Assembly: GCF_018614205.1 (NCBI RefSeq)
Contig: NZ_JAGGOS010000140.1
Span: 1 to 34,143 of the forward strand
Direction: 5' to 3'
Length of the DNA: 34,143 nt
Origin: Streptomyces sp. ISL-36
Lineage (GTDB): Bacteria > Actinomycetota > Actinomycetes > Streptomycetales > Streptomycetaceae
The position numbers and the translations under genes are program-made. This document shows, piece by piece, positions 23,391 through 31,136 of the stretch. Position 1 is the first letter of the stretch. Each line of letters begins with the position of its first letter. The notes under the pieces were generated by a model. That model saw only the letters and a program-made list of their open reading frames with translations. It made no database searches and was not told where the DNA came from.

Positions 23391-24392
23391 ATGGCAACCC
23401 GTGCCGTCGCCCGTCGTCAGACCTCCGCCTCGAGCGGAAGCAGCCGGGCAAGCAGCGTTCGCGCCGTGGGCGGGGAGATCGCCGACCGCGACCTGGTCGG
23501 CATGTACCTCGACGAGATCGCGCGCACCCCCCTGCTCGACGCCGCCAAGGAGGTGGAGCTCTCCCAGGACATCGAGGCGGGTGTGTACGCCCGGCAGATC
23601 CTGGACGGAGAGGTGGAGAGCAAGGCGACCGACGCCTCCCGCGAGGAGCTCGAAGCGCTGGTCACGGCGGGTGAGCGTGCCAAGGACCTCTTCATCAAGT
23701 CCAATCTGCGGCTGGTCGTCGCGGTGGCCCGCCGCTACCCCCGCAGCGGACTTCCGCTGCTCGACCTGATCCAGGAGGGGAACGCGGGCCTGGTGCGCGC
23801 GGTCGAGAAGTTCGACTACGCCAAGGGCTTCAAGTTCTCCACGTACGCCACGTGGTGGATCCGTCAGGCCATCACGCGCTCCATAGCCGACCAGTCCCGC
23901 ACGATCCGGCTCCCCGTCCACCTGGTGGAGGAGCTGGGGCGGATCCGCCGGGTGCAGCGCGAGTTCAACCGGGAGAACGGCCGTGAGCCGGAGCCGGCGG
24001 AGGTCGCGGCCGAGCTGGGTTCGACGCCCGAGCGGGTCGTGGACGTCCTGGACTGGGCGCGTGACCCGGTCTCGCTGAACATGTCGGTGGACGACCAGGG
24101 CGAGACCCAGTTCGGTGACCTGCTGGAGGACACCTCGGCGGTCTCCCCCGAGCAGTCGGTGCTGACGCTGCTGCGCAGCGAGGAGCTCGACGATCTGATC
24201 GACAAGCTCGACCACCGCACCGCGTCGATCATCCGGATGCGGTACGGCATCGAGGACGGCCGGGAGCGCACGCTGACCGAGGTCGGCAAGGAGCACGGCC
24301 TGACCCGCGAGCGGATCCGCCAGATCGAGAAGCACGCACTGCTCGAACTGAAGAAGATGGCCCGCGACACCGGCTTCGACGCGGTGGCATAG
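23391..24392 (+). CDS. hrdD: Group 2 RNA polymerase sigma factor HrdD
   Basis: 333 aa from ATG 23391 with AAGGGAG 6 nt upstream. MATRAVARRQ at the N terminus is characteristic of HrdD. Region 1.2 (DLVGMYLDEIARTPLLDAAKEVELSQDIEAG), region 2 (NLRLVVAVARRYPRSGLPLLDLIQEGN through FSTYATWWIRQAITRSIADQ), region 3 and the region 4 HTH (TLTEVGKEHGLTRERIRQIEKHAL) are all intact. There is no long N-terminal extension, unlike HrdB. It is a non-essential relative of the principal sigma factor, recognising similar promoters. The SigR-type promoter upstream predicts induction by disulfide stress. Confidence 0.95.
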   Translation: MATRAVARRQTSASSGSSRASSVRAVGGEIADRDLVGMYLDEIARTPLLDAAKEVELSQDIEAGVYARQILDGEVESKATDASREELEALVTAGERAKDLFIKSNLRLVVAVARRYPRSGLPLLDLIQEGNAGLVRAVEKFDYAKGFKFSTYATWWIRQAITRSIADQSRTIRLPVHLVEELGRIRRVQREFNRENGREPEPAEVAAELGSTPERVVDVLDWARDPVSLNMSVDDQGETQFGDLLEDTSAVSPEQSVLTLLRSEELDDLIDKLDHRTASIIRMRYGIEDGRERTLTEVGKEHGLTRERIRQIEKHALLELKKMARDTGFDAVA

Positions 24393-24440
24393 GGCTCACG
24401 CCCGGGCCGCGCCCAAGGGCCGGACCCACGGAACGCCTCA

Positions 24441-24466
24441 GGGGCCGCCGGTTCACCGGCGGCCCC
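24441..24466. terminator. Bidirectional terminator after hrdD
   Basis: 12-bp perfect stem GGGGCCGCCGGT (24441-24452) with ACCGGCGGCCCC (24455-24466), between convergent hrdD and WYL genes. Confidence 0.85.
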
Positions 24467-24493
24467 GGCCGTTGCGCCCTCGGGGGCCGTGTC

Positions 24494-25471
24494 TCATCCC
24501 ACCGCCGCGCCCAGGCGGGACGACAGGTCCCTCACGTACGTCACCAGGGGCTCCGGCGCGTGGATCGTGAAGTCGCAGTCGACCAGCGCCAGGCGCAGGG
24601 CCAGCCACTCCACGGAGTCGGCCGTACGGACCTGCAGGCGACAGCTGTCCTCCGTCGTCGCGGTCGGGGGCAGGTGGGAGGGCAGCCGGGCCGCCACGAA
24701 CGCGGCGGGGGCCGCGAAGGTCACGTCCAGGTCGAGTTCCGGCTGGGCGCGCGACATCGAGCGCGTCATGTACTGCGCCGCCCCGCCCGCCGGCAGCTCC
24801 CGCTCCGCGAACCGCGCCCCCGTCGCGAACGGGTCCGACACCCGGTCCACCCGGAACGTCCGCCAGTCCGCGCGCTCCAGGTCGTACGCCACGAGGTACC
24901 ACCGCCGTCCCGTCGACACCAGCCGGTACGGTTCGACGAGCCGCTTCGACTCCGTCCCGTCCCCCGCCCGGTAGCCGAACCGCACCTTCTCCTGCCCCGT
25001 CACCGCTCCCGCGAGCGCCGTCAGCGTCTGCGGCGCCACCGTCGCGCCGTCCCCCCGCGTCAGCGGGATCGTCGCGTTCTGCAAGGTGGAGACCCGGTGG
25101 CGCAGGCGGGACGGCAGAACCTGCTCCAGCTTCGCCAGCGCCCGCACCGACGCCTCCTCCACCCCCTCGATCGCATGGCCGGCCCCCGCCCGCAGCCCCA
25201 CCGCGATCGCCACCGCCTCCTCGTCGTCGAGGAGCAGCGGCGGCATCGCCGCGCCCGCGACCAGCCGGTACCCGCCCACCGCGCCCCGCGACGCCTCCAC
25301 CGGATACCCCAGCTCCCGCAGCCGGTCGATGTCCCGCCGGATCGTGCGCGGCGAGACAGCGAGCCGCTCGGCCAGTTCGCTGCCCGGCCACTCGCGCGGC
25401 GTCTGAAGGAGCGACAGCAGGTTCAGGAGGCGTGCCGGAGTGTCCGTCATGGTCTCCAGCATGGCGCTCAT
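24494..25471 (-). CDS. YafY-type HTH/WYL-domain regulator
   Basis: 325 aa at most. The true start may be ATG 25450 (MTDTPARLLNLLSLLQ, the usual family N terminus), with GGAG close upstream, or 25462. The HTH_11 region is GSELAERLAVSPRTIRRDIDRLRELGYPVEASRGAVGGYRL. The WYL core is KRLVEPYRLVSTGRRWYLVAYDLERADWRTFRVDRV. It is divergent from an MFS exporter gene and almost certainly regulates it; three GACCT words (25481-25499) in the short spacer may be the site. Unlike the WYL gene at 13049, no TTA codon was noticed. Confidence 0.9.
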   Translation of the reverse strand: MSAMLETMTDTPARLLNLLSLLQTPREWPGSELAERLAVSPRTIRRDIDRLRELGYPVEASRGAVGGYRLVAGAAMPPLLLDDEEAVAIAVGLRAGAGHAIEGVEEASVRALAKLEQVLPSRLRHRVSTLQNATIPLTRGDGATVAPQTLTALAGAVTGQEKVRFGYRAGDGTESKRLVEPYRLVSTGRRWYLVAYDLERADWRTFRVDRVSDPFATGARFAERELPAGGAAQYMTRSMSRAQPELDLDVTFAAPAAFVAARLPSHLPPTATTEDSCRLQVRTADSVEWLALRLALVDCDFTIHAPEPLVTYVRDLSSRLGAAVG

Positions 25472-25480
25472 CTAGGACAT

Positions 25481-25499
25481 GACCTGACCTATACGACCT
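25481..25499 (+). promoter_or_regulatory. Promoter/operator of the WYL-MFS pair
   Basis: GACCTGACCT followed by TATACG (25490-25495, possible -10) and another GACCT. A start about 7 nt past the -10 would leave a leader of only ~11 nt before ATG 25513. Confidence 0.45.
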
Positions 25500-25512
25500 T
25501 TACTTTCCTCCT

Positions 25513-27042
25513 ATGAGTTCACACGACGCCGTCACGGAGGCGGCAGCCGACCGCAGGCGCTGGATAGCCCTCGCCATCGTCATGACCGCCGCCTTCATGG
25601 ACCTGGTCGACGCCACGATCGTCAACATCGCGATCCCGAGCATCGAGCGCGACCTGGGCGCCTCCTTCGGGGCCATCCAGTGGATCACCGCCGGCTACGC
25701 CCTCGCGTTCGCCGCCGGCCTGATCACGGGCGGGCGTCTCGGTGACATCTACGGCCGCAAGCGGCTCTTCCTCTTCGGCACCGCGGGCTTCACCCTCGCC
25801 TCCGCGCTCTGCGGCTTCGCCGCCAACTCGGAGATGCTGGTCGCCTCCCGCCTCCTCCAGGGAGCGGCGGCGGCGATGATGGTGCCGCAGGTCCTGTCGA
25901 TCATCCACGTCACCTTCCCCGCCCACGAACGCGGCAAGGTCTTCGGCATGTTCGGCGCGATCATCGGCCTGGGTGCGGTCTCCGGCCCGCTGCTGGGCGC
26001 GCTGCTCACGCAGTGGAACATCGCCGGCCTGGAGTGGCGGCCGATCTTCCTCATCAACCTGCCGGTCGGCATCGCCGGCCTGATCCTGGGCCGGAAGTTC
26101 ATCACCGAGTCCAAGGCGCCCAAGGCGCTCCGCCTCGACCTGGTCGGCGTGCTGCTCGTGACGCTGGCGCTCTTGATGCTCATCTACCCGCTGACCCGTG
26201 GCCGCGAGCTGGACTGGCCGCTGTGGGGCCACCTCTGCATGGCCGGCAGCCTCGTCGTCTTCGGCGCCCTGATCGCGTACGAGAAGTACAAGACGAAGAA
26301 GGACGGCTCCCCGCTGGTCGAGCTGTCGCTGTTCAAGGTGAAGAGCTTCGCGGCGGGCATCGCGGTGCAGCTGACCTTCGGTGTCGTGATGGGCATCTTC
26401 TTCCTGGTCTGGACGCTCTACATGCAGATAGGGCTCGGCTGGAGCCCGCTGAAGGCGGGTCTGACGGGCGTACCGTTCTCGATCGCCGTCTCGACGGCGG
26501 CCGGTCTGTCGGTGCAGAAGCTGGTGCCTCGCTTCGGCCGGAAGGTGCTGCAGGCGGGCGCGCTGACGATGGCCGCCGGTGTGCTGCTCTACATCTGGGA
26601 GGCCGGGCGGTACGGCACCTCCATCCACTCCTGGCAGATGATCCTGCCGCTGGTCGTCATGGGCCTGGGTATGGGGCTGATCGTGGCCCCGCTGACGGAC
26701 GCGGTCCTGTCCGACGTGCCGCGCGAGCACGCGGGCTCGGCCTCCGGTCTCATCAACACGACCGGGCAGATGGGCAACGCGCTCGGGCTCGGACTCGTCT
26801 CGGTCGTCTTCTACGGAGTGATCGACGAGGAGCGTCTCGCGCGGGTTCCGGGCGAGGTGGGGGCCGCGTTCACGGACGCGTTCCAGAACGCGCTGGGCTG
26901 GGCCGTCGCCGTGCTCGCCGGAATCTTCCTGGTGATGTTCGCGCTGCCGGCCAAGCCGAAGCAGCACGTGGAGGGTGCGGAATCGGCCGACGAGGACGAG
27001 TCGGCGGGAGAGTCCGCGAAGGAGCCCGCTCTCAGCCACTGA
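25513..27042 (+). CDS. MFS drug exporter (DHA2 family), WYL-linked
   Basis: 509 aa with 14 predicted helices. FMDLVDATIVNIAIPSIERDLG, motif A GGRLGDIYGRKRLFLF and WRPIFLINLPVGI are typical. The tail is acidic (AESADEDESAGESAKEP). The ATG is preceded by CTTTCCTCCT, which is the opposite of a ribosome site, so translation from a leaderless or near-leaderless mRNA is likely. It would export an antimicrobial or metabolite. It is divergent from a WYL regulator and followed by a strong terminator. Confidence 0.93.
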   Translation: MSSHDAVTEAAADRRRWIALAIVMTAAFMDLVDATIVNIAIPSIERDLGASFGAIQWITAGYALAFAAGLITGGRLGDIYGRKRLFLFGTAGFTLASALCGFAANSEMLVASRLLQGAAAAMMVPQVLSIIHVTFPAHERGKVFGMFGAIIGLGAVSGPLLGALLTQWNIAGLEWRPIFLINLPVGIAGLILGRKFITESKAPKALRLDLVGVLLVTLALLMLIYPLTRGRELDWPLWGHLCMAGSLVVFGALIAYEKYKTKKDGSPLVELSLFKVKSFAAGIAVQLTFGVVMGIFFLVWTLYMQIGLGWSPLKAGLTGVPFSIAVSTAAGLSVQKLVPRFGRKVLQAGALTMAAGVLLYIWEAGRYGTSIHSWQMILPLVVMGLGMGLIVAPLTDAVLSDVPREHAGSASGLINTTGQMGNALGLGLVSVVFYGVIDEERLARVPGEVGAAFTDAFQNALGWAVAVLAGIFLVMFALPAKPKQHVEGAESADEDESAGESAKEPALSH

Positions 27043-27049
27043 GCGGCCC

Positions 27050-27089
27050 AAGGGCCCGGCCCCGGGGACACACCCGGGGCCGGGCCCTT
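27050..27089 (+). terminator. Rho-independent terminator after the MFS gene
   Basis: 17-bp perfect stem from AAGGGCCCGGCCCCGGG (27050-27066) with 27073-27089, 6-nt loop, then a short T run. The strongest terminator in the window. Confidence 0.9.
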
Positions 27090-27128
27090 TCGCATGCCCG
27101 TTTCTGTCCGTGATCATGCCCGGGTCTG

Positions 27129-27157
27129 TTTACTTTCCGGAAAGGCGGGCGTAACCT
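27129..27157 (+). promoter_or_regulatory. fru operon promoter with candidate FruR operator
   Basis: TTTACT (27129-27134), 17 nt, TAACCT (27152-27157). A perfect 12-bp palindrome CTTTCCGGAAAG (27133-27144) fills the spacer. A second inverted repeat AACCTG-N12-CAGGTT (27153-27176) overlaps the -10. Either could bind FruR. Confidence 0.65.
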
Positions 27158-27202
27158 GCTGCTGAAACCACAGGTTCGGGCATGGAACGGACGTAAACCC
27201 AC

Positions 27203-27964
27203 ATGTACGCACCCGAGCGCCAGCAAGAGATTCTGCGGCTCGCCCGCGAGGGCGGACGCGTGGACGTCCTCTCCCTCGCCGAGGAGTTCCAGGTCACCGC
27301 CGAGACCGTACGGCGCGACCTCAAGGCCCTCGACCGGGCCGGACTCGTGCGCCGGGTGCACGGCGGGGCGATACCGGCCGGACGGCTCGACTTCGAGCCC
27401 GACCTCGCGGAGCGCGAGTCCACCGCCGCGGACGAGAAGGACCGGATCGTCCAGGCCGCCCTGGGCGAACTCCCGGCCGAGGGAAGCGTCGTCCTCGACG
27501 CCGGCACCACCGTCGCCCGCCTCGCCACCGGCTTCCCCCTCGAGTGCGCGCTCACCGTCGTCACCCACGCCCTGCCCGTCGCCGCGCGCCTCGCCGACCA
27601 CCCTGGCATCGACCTCCACCTCGTCGGCGGACGTGTCCGCCACCGCACCCGCGCCGCCGTCGACGCCTGGGCGCTGCGCGCGTACGGAGAGATCCGCGCC
27701 GACGTCGCCTTCCTCGGCGCCAACGGCTTCTCGCCCGAGCACGGTCTCACCACCCCCGACCTCGCCGAGGCCGCCGTCAAGCGGGCCGTGATCGCCTCCG
27801 CCCGCCGGGTCGTGCTCCTCGCCGACTCGGCCAAGCACGGCCAGGAGCACTTCGCCCGCTTCGGCGACCTCACCGATGTCGATCTGCTCATCACCGACAG
27901 CGGGCTCAGCCCCGAGGACGCCGCGGCGATCGAGGCCGCGGGAACGGAAGTCGTACGCACATGA
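27203..27964 (+). CDS. fruR: DeoR-family repressor of the fructose operon
   Basis: 253 aa. RQQEILRLAREGGRVDVLSLAEEFQVTAETVRRDLKALDRAGLVRRVHGGA is the DeoR HTH (residues 6-55). The sugar-phosphate sensor fold follows: VVLDAGTTVARLA, HLVGGRVRHRTRAAVD and VAFLGANGFSPEHGLTTPD. Its stop overlaps the FruK start (ATGA). Position and family predict that fructose 1-phosphate releases it from the operon promoter. Confidence 0.92.
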   Translation: MYAPERQQEILRLAREGGRVDVLSLAEEFQVTAETVRRDLKALDRAGLVRRVHGGAIPAGRLDFEPDLAERESTAADEKDRIVQAALGELPAEGSVVLDAGTTVARLATGFPLECALTVVTHALPVAARLADHPGIDLHLVGGRVRHRTRAAVDAWALRAYGEIRADVAFLGANGFSPEHGLTTPDLAEAAVKRAVIASARRVVLLADSAKHGQEHFARFGDLTDVDLLITDSGLSPEDAAAIEAAGTEVVRT

Positions 27965-28914
27965 TCCTCACCGTCACCCCCAACCCGTCGCTGGACCGGA
28001 CGTACGAGGTCCCGGCCCTGGAGCGCGGCGAGGTGCTGCGTGCCTCCGCCGAGCGCATGGACCCCGGCGGCAAGGGCGTCAACGTCTCCCGGGCCGTCGC
28101 CGCCGCCGGACACCGCACGGTCGCCGTCGTCCCGCTCGGCGGGGCGCCCGGCGCGCTCGTGGCGCAGCTCCTCGCCGGACAGGGCATCGAGGTCGCCCCG
28201 GTGCCGGTCGCCGGACACACCCGTTCCAACATCGCCCTCGCCGAGCCGGACGGGACGCTCACCAAGGTCAACGCGCCGGGGCCGGAACTGACGGCCGAGG
28301 AGTCCGAGACCATCCTGTCCACCGTGGGCGCGTACTCGCCGGCCGCGGACTGGATCGCCTGCTGCGGCAGCCTGCCACGCGGGCTGGCGCCCGAGTGGTA
28401 CGCCGAGCTGGTCACCCGCGCCCACGGCGCGGGCGCCCGGATCGCCCTCGACACCTCGGGGCCGTCCCTGATCGCGGCCCTCGCGGCCCGGCCGGACGTC
28501 GTCAAGCCGAACGCGGAGGAGCTGGCCGAGGCCGTGGGCCGCCCGCTGGCCACGGTCGGCGACGCGGTGAAGGCGGCGGAGGAGCTGCGGCAGCTCGGCG
28601 CGGCCGCGGTCCTCGCGAGCCTGGGAGCGGACGGACAGCTGCTCGTCTCCGAGGCCGGCACCTGGTACGCCACCGCGTCCGTGGACGCCGTCCGCTCCAA
28701 CGTCGGCGCGGGCGACGCGTCCCTGGCCGGCTTCCTCGCGGCGGGCGGTGAAGGCCCCGACGCGCTGGCGGCGGCGGTCGCGCACGGCGCGGCGGCGGTC
28801 GGTCTGCCGGGCAGCGAGATGCCCACCCCGGCCCATCTGAACCCGTCGGCGGTCACGGTGACCGCGGACGTTCCCCTCGACCGAGTACTCAGTAAGCAAG
28901 GGAGCCCGCGATGA
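27961..28914 (+). CDS. fruK: 1-phosphofructokinase
   Basis: 317 aa of the PfkB family. MILTVTPNPSLDRTYEVPAL is diagnostic of FruK. MDPGGKGVNVSRAV is the N-terminal PfkB signature, and NVGAGDASLAGFL holds the catalytic Asp252. It converts fructose 1-phosphate to the 1,6-bisphosphate with ATP in the cytoplasm. It is coupled by ATGA overlaps to fruR before and fruA after, so the three proteins should be made in step. Confidence 0.95.
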   Translation: MILTVTPNPSLDRTYEVPALERGEVLRASAERMDPGGKGVNVSRAVAAAGHRTVAVVPLGGAPGALVAQLLAGQGIEVAPVPVAGHTRSNIALAEPDGTLTKVNAPGPELTAEESETILSTVGAYSPAADWIACCGSLPRGLAPEWYAELVTRAHGAGARIALDTSGPSLIAALAARPDVVKPNAEELAEAVGRPLATVGDAVKAAEELRQLGAAAVLASLGADGQLLVSEAGTWYATASVDAVRSNVGAGDASLAGFLAAGGEGPDALAAAVAHGAAAVGLPGSEMPTPAHLNPSAVTVTADVPLDRVLSKQGSPR

Positions 28915-31028
28915 GCAAGATGATCACCGCGGACCTGGTCGACCTCGACCTGTCCGCCGGCACCAAGGAAGCGGCGGCCCGTTCGCTCGCCGAGCGCATG
29001 GTCGCGCTGGGCCGGGTGACCGATCTCGACGGCTTCCTCGCGGACGTGGCCGCCCGCGAGGCGCAGATGCCGACCGGCCTCGACGGCGGCATCGGCATCC
29101 CGCACTGCCGCAGCGCGCACGTCGTGGAGCCGACCCTCGCCTTCGGCCGCTCGCCCCAGGGGATCGACTTCGGTGCCCCGGACGGACCGGCGGACCTCAT
29201 CTTCCTGATCGCGGCCCCCGCGGGCGCCGACGACGCCCACCTGACGATTCTGTCCTCGCTGGCCCGCCAGTTGATGGACGAGGAGTTCACCACCGCCCTG
29301 CGGTCCGCGACCTCGGCGCCGCAGGCGGCGGCCCTGATCTCGGGCGAGGAGCCGGAGGCCGCCCCCGCCCCGGAGGCTCCCGCACCGCAGGCCACGGCCG
29401 CCGCCCCGGCGCCCGCCGCTCCGGCCGATGCCACGGCGGCCTCGGTCCCGGTGCCCGATGCCACGGAGCCTCATGCCACGGTGCCCGACGCCGGCGGCCC
29501 CGCCGAGGAGCGGGCGGAAACCGCCGGTGACGGAGCCGGCCGGGCCTTCCGGATCGTCGCCGTGACCTCCTGCCCCACCGGCATCGCCCACACCTACATG
29601 GCCGCCGAGTCCCTGGAGAAGGCCGGGCGGGCCGCCGGGATCGAGGTCGTCGTCGAGACGCAGGGGTCCGCCGGGTTCACCCGGCTCGACCCGGCGGTCG
29701 TCGCCGCGGCCGACGGCGTGATCTTCGCGCACGACGTCCCCGTACGGGAGAAGGAACGCTTCGCCGGTAAGCCGACCGTCGACGTCGGCGTCAAGGCCGG
29801 CATCAACCGGCCCGCCGCACTGATCGACGAGGTCCGCGGCAAGGCCGAGCGTGGCGAGGTCACCGCCCCGGCCAGGCCCGGCACCCCCGTCGAGAAGGCG
29901 GGCGAGCCCCAGGAGGGCTACGGCACCAAGCTCCGTAAGTGGCTGATGTCCGGCGTCAGTTACATGGTCCCGTTCGTCGCCGCCGGCGGTCTCCTGATCG
30001 CCCTCGGCTTCGCCATCGGCGGCTACGACATCAACAAGGCCCCGTCCGTCGCCGAGCACTTCGTCTGGGGCCAGGCCGACTCCTGGGCCGCGCTGCTCTT
30101 CCAGATCGGCGGCCTGGCGTTCAGCTTCCTCGTCCCGGTCCTCGCCGGCTACATCGCGTACGGCATGGCCGACCGGCCCGGTCTCGTCCCCGGCTTCGTC
30201 GGCGGCGCCATCGCGCTCACCATCAACGCAGGCTTCCTCGGCGGTCTCGCCGCCGGCCTCATCGCGGGTGGCGTCGTCCTCGCCATCCAGAAGGTGAAGG
30301 TGCCCGCCGCTCTGCGGGGCATCATGCCGGTGGTGGTGATCCCGCTGCTCGCGTCGATCGTCGTCGGCTTCCTGATGTTCCTGGTGATCGGCAAGCCGAT
30401 CGCCGGTCTGCAGAAGGCCATGACCGACTGGCTGTCCGGGCTCTCCGGCGCCAACGCCGTCATCCTGGGCGTGATCCTCGGCCTGATGATGTGCTTCGAC
30501 CTCGGCGGACCGGTCAACAAGGTCGCGTACGCCTTCGCCGTCGGCGGTCTCGCCAACCCCAACGAGGGCTCGCTCAAGGTCATGGCCGCCGTGATGGCCG
30601 CCGGCATGGTGCCGCCGCTCGCGATGGCGCTGGCCACGACCGTCCGCGGCAGGCTCTTCACCAAGACCGAGCGGGACAACGGCAAGGCCGCCTGGGTCCT
30701 GGGCGCCTCCTTCATCAGCGAGGGCGCCATCCCGTTCGCCGCGGCCGACCCGCTGCGGGTCATCCCGGCGGCGATGGCGGGCGGCGCGGTCACCGGCGCC
30801 CTGTCGATGGTCTTCGAGTGCACCCTGCGGGCCCCGCACGGCGGTGTCTTCGTGATCCCGCTGATCGGCAACCCGCTGCTCTACCTGGTCGCGATCGTGG
30901 CGGGCACGCTGGTGAGCACCGCACTCGTCATCCTCCTCAAGGGCGCACGGAAGTCAGCCCCTGAGGCCGTGACGGGGGAGAGGCCGGGAACGGCCGAGGC
31001 CGAGACGAAGGTGGCCGTGGCGGCCTGA
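28911..31028 (+). CDS. fruA: Fructose-specific PTS transporter EIIABC
   Basis: 705 aa fusion. EIIA (1-145) has the phospho-accepting His65 in GIGIPHCRSAHV. A ~60-residue Ala/Pro-rich linker follows. EIIB (about 210-310) has Cys221 in VTSCPTGIAHTYMAAESLEKA. EIIC (about 340-690) is membrane-embedded with ASFISEGAIPFAAADPLRVIP near the end. It imports fructose as fructose 1-phosphate, the FruK substrate. The start ATG overlaps the fruK stop, and the gene ends before a bidirectional terminator. This domain order is the standard Streptomyces FruA. Confidence 0.95.
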   Translation: MSKMITADLVDLDLSAGTKEAAARSLAERMVALGRVTDLDGFLADVAAREAQMPTGLDGGIGIPHCRSAHVVEPTLAFGRSPQGIDFGAPDGPADLIFLIAAPAGADDAHLTILSSLARQLMDEEFTTALRSATSAPQAAALISGEEPEAAPAPEAPAPQATAAAPAPAAPADATAASVPVPDATEPHATVPDAGGPAEERAETAGDGAGRAFRIVAVTSCPTGIAHTYMAAESLEKAGRAAGIEVVVETQGSAGFTRLDPAVVAAADGVIFAHDVPVREKERFAGKPTVDVGVKAGINRPAALIDEVRGKAERGEVTAPARPGTPVEKAGEPQEGYGTKLRKWLMSGVSYMVPFVAAGGLLIALGFAIGGYDINKAPSVAEHFVWGQADSWAALLFQIGGLAFSFLVPVLAGYIAYGMADRPGLVPGFVGGAIALTINAGFLGGLAAGLIAGGVVLAIQKVKVPAALRGIMPVVVIPLLASIVVGFLMFLVIGKPIAGLQKAMTDWLSGLSGANAVILGVILGLMMCFDLGGPVNKVAYAFAVGGLANPNEGSLKVMAAVMAAGMVPPLAMALATTVRGRLFTKTERDNGKAAWVLGASFISEGAIPFAAADPLRVIPAAMAGGAVTGALSMVFECTLRAPHGGVFVIPLIGNPLLYLVAIVAGTLVSTALVILLKGARKSAPEAVTGERPGTAEAETKVAVAA

Positions 31029-31053
31029 CCCCGTCCGGGCTTCTCCCCGTGCC

Positions 31054-31092
31054 CCGAGGGGCGGTGCGTACCGCGAGCGCACCGCCCTTCGG
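31054..31092. terminator. Bidirectional terminator after fruA
   Basis: 15-bp stem (31054-31068 with 31078-31092, one G-U pair) with a 9-nt loop, between convergent fruA and the collagen-like gene. Confidence 0.8.
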
Positions 31093-31100
31093 GCGTGTTC

Positions 31101-31125
31101 CGGGCCGGTGGTCCCCACCGGCCCG
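31101..31125 (-). terminator. Terminator of the collagen-like gene
   Basis: 11-bp perfect stem CGGGCCGGTGG (31101-31111) with 31115-31125, loop TCC, just past the stop at 31137. Confidence 0.75.
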
Positions 31126-31136
31126 TGACCGGCCCC

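Noticed and set aside
25501..25512. Possible third HxlR block (ACTTTCCTC before the MFS gene)
   Set aside because: Only about nine bases match; the TAGGTACCTA palindrome is absent.
27906..30839. 977-codon open frame on the minus strand opposite fruK-fruA
   Set aside because: Shadow of well-recognised genes; low-complexity protein without motifs.
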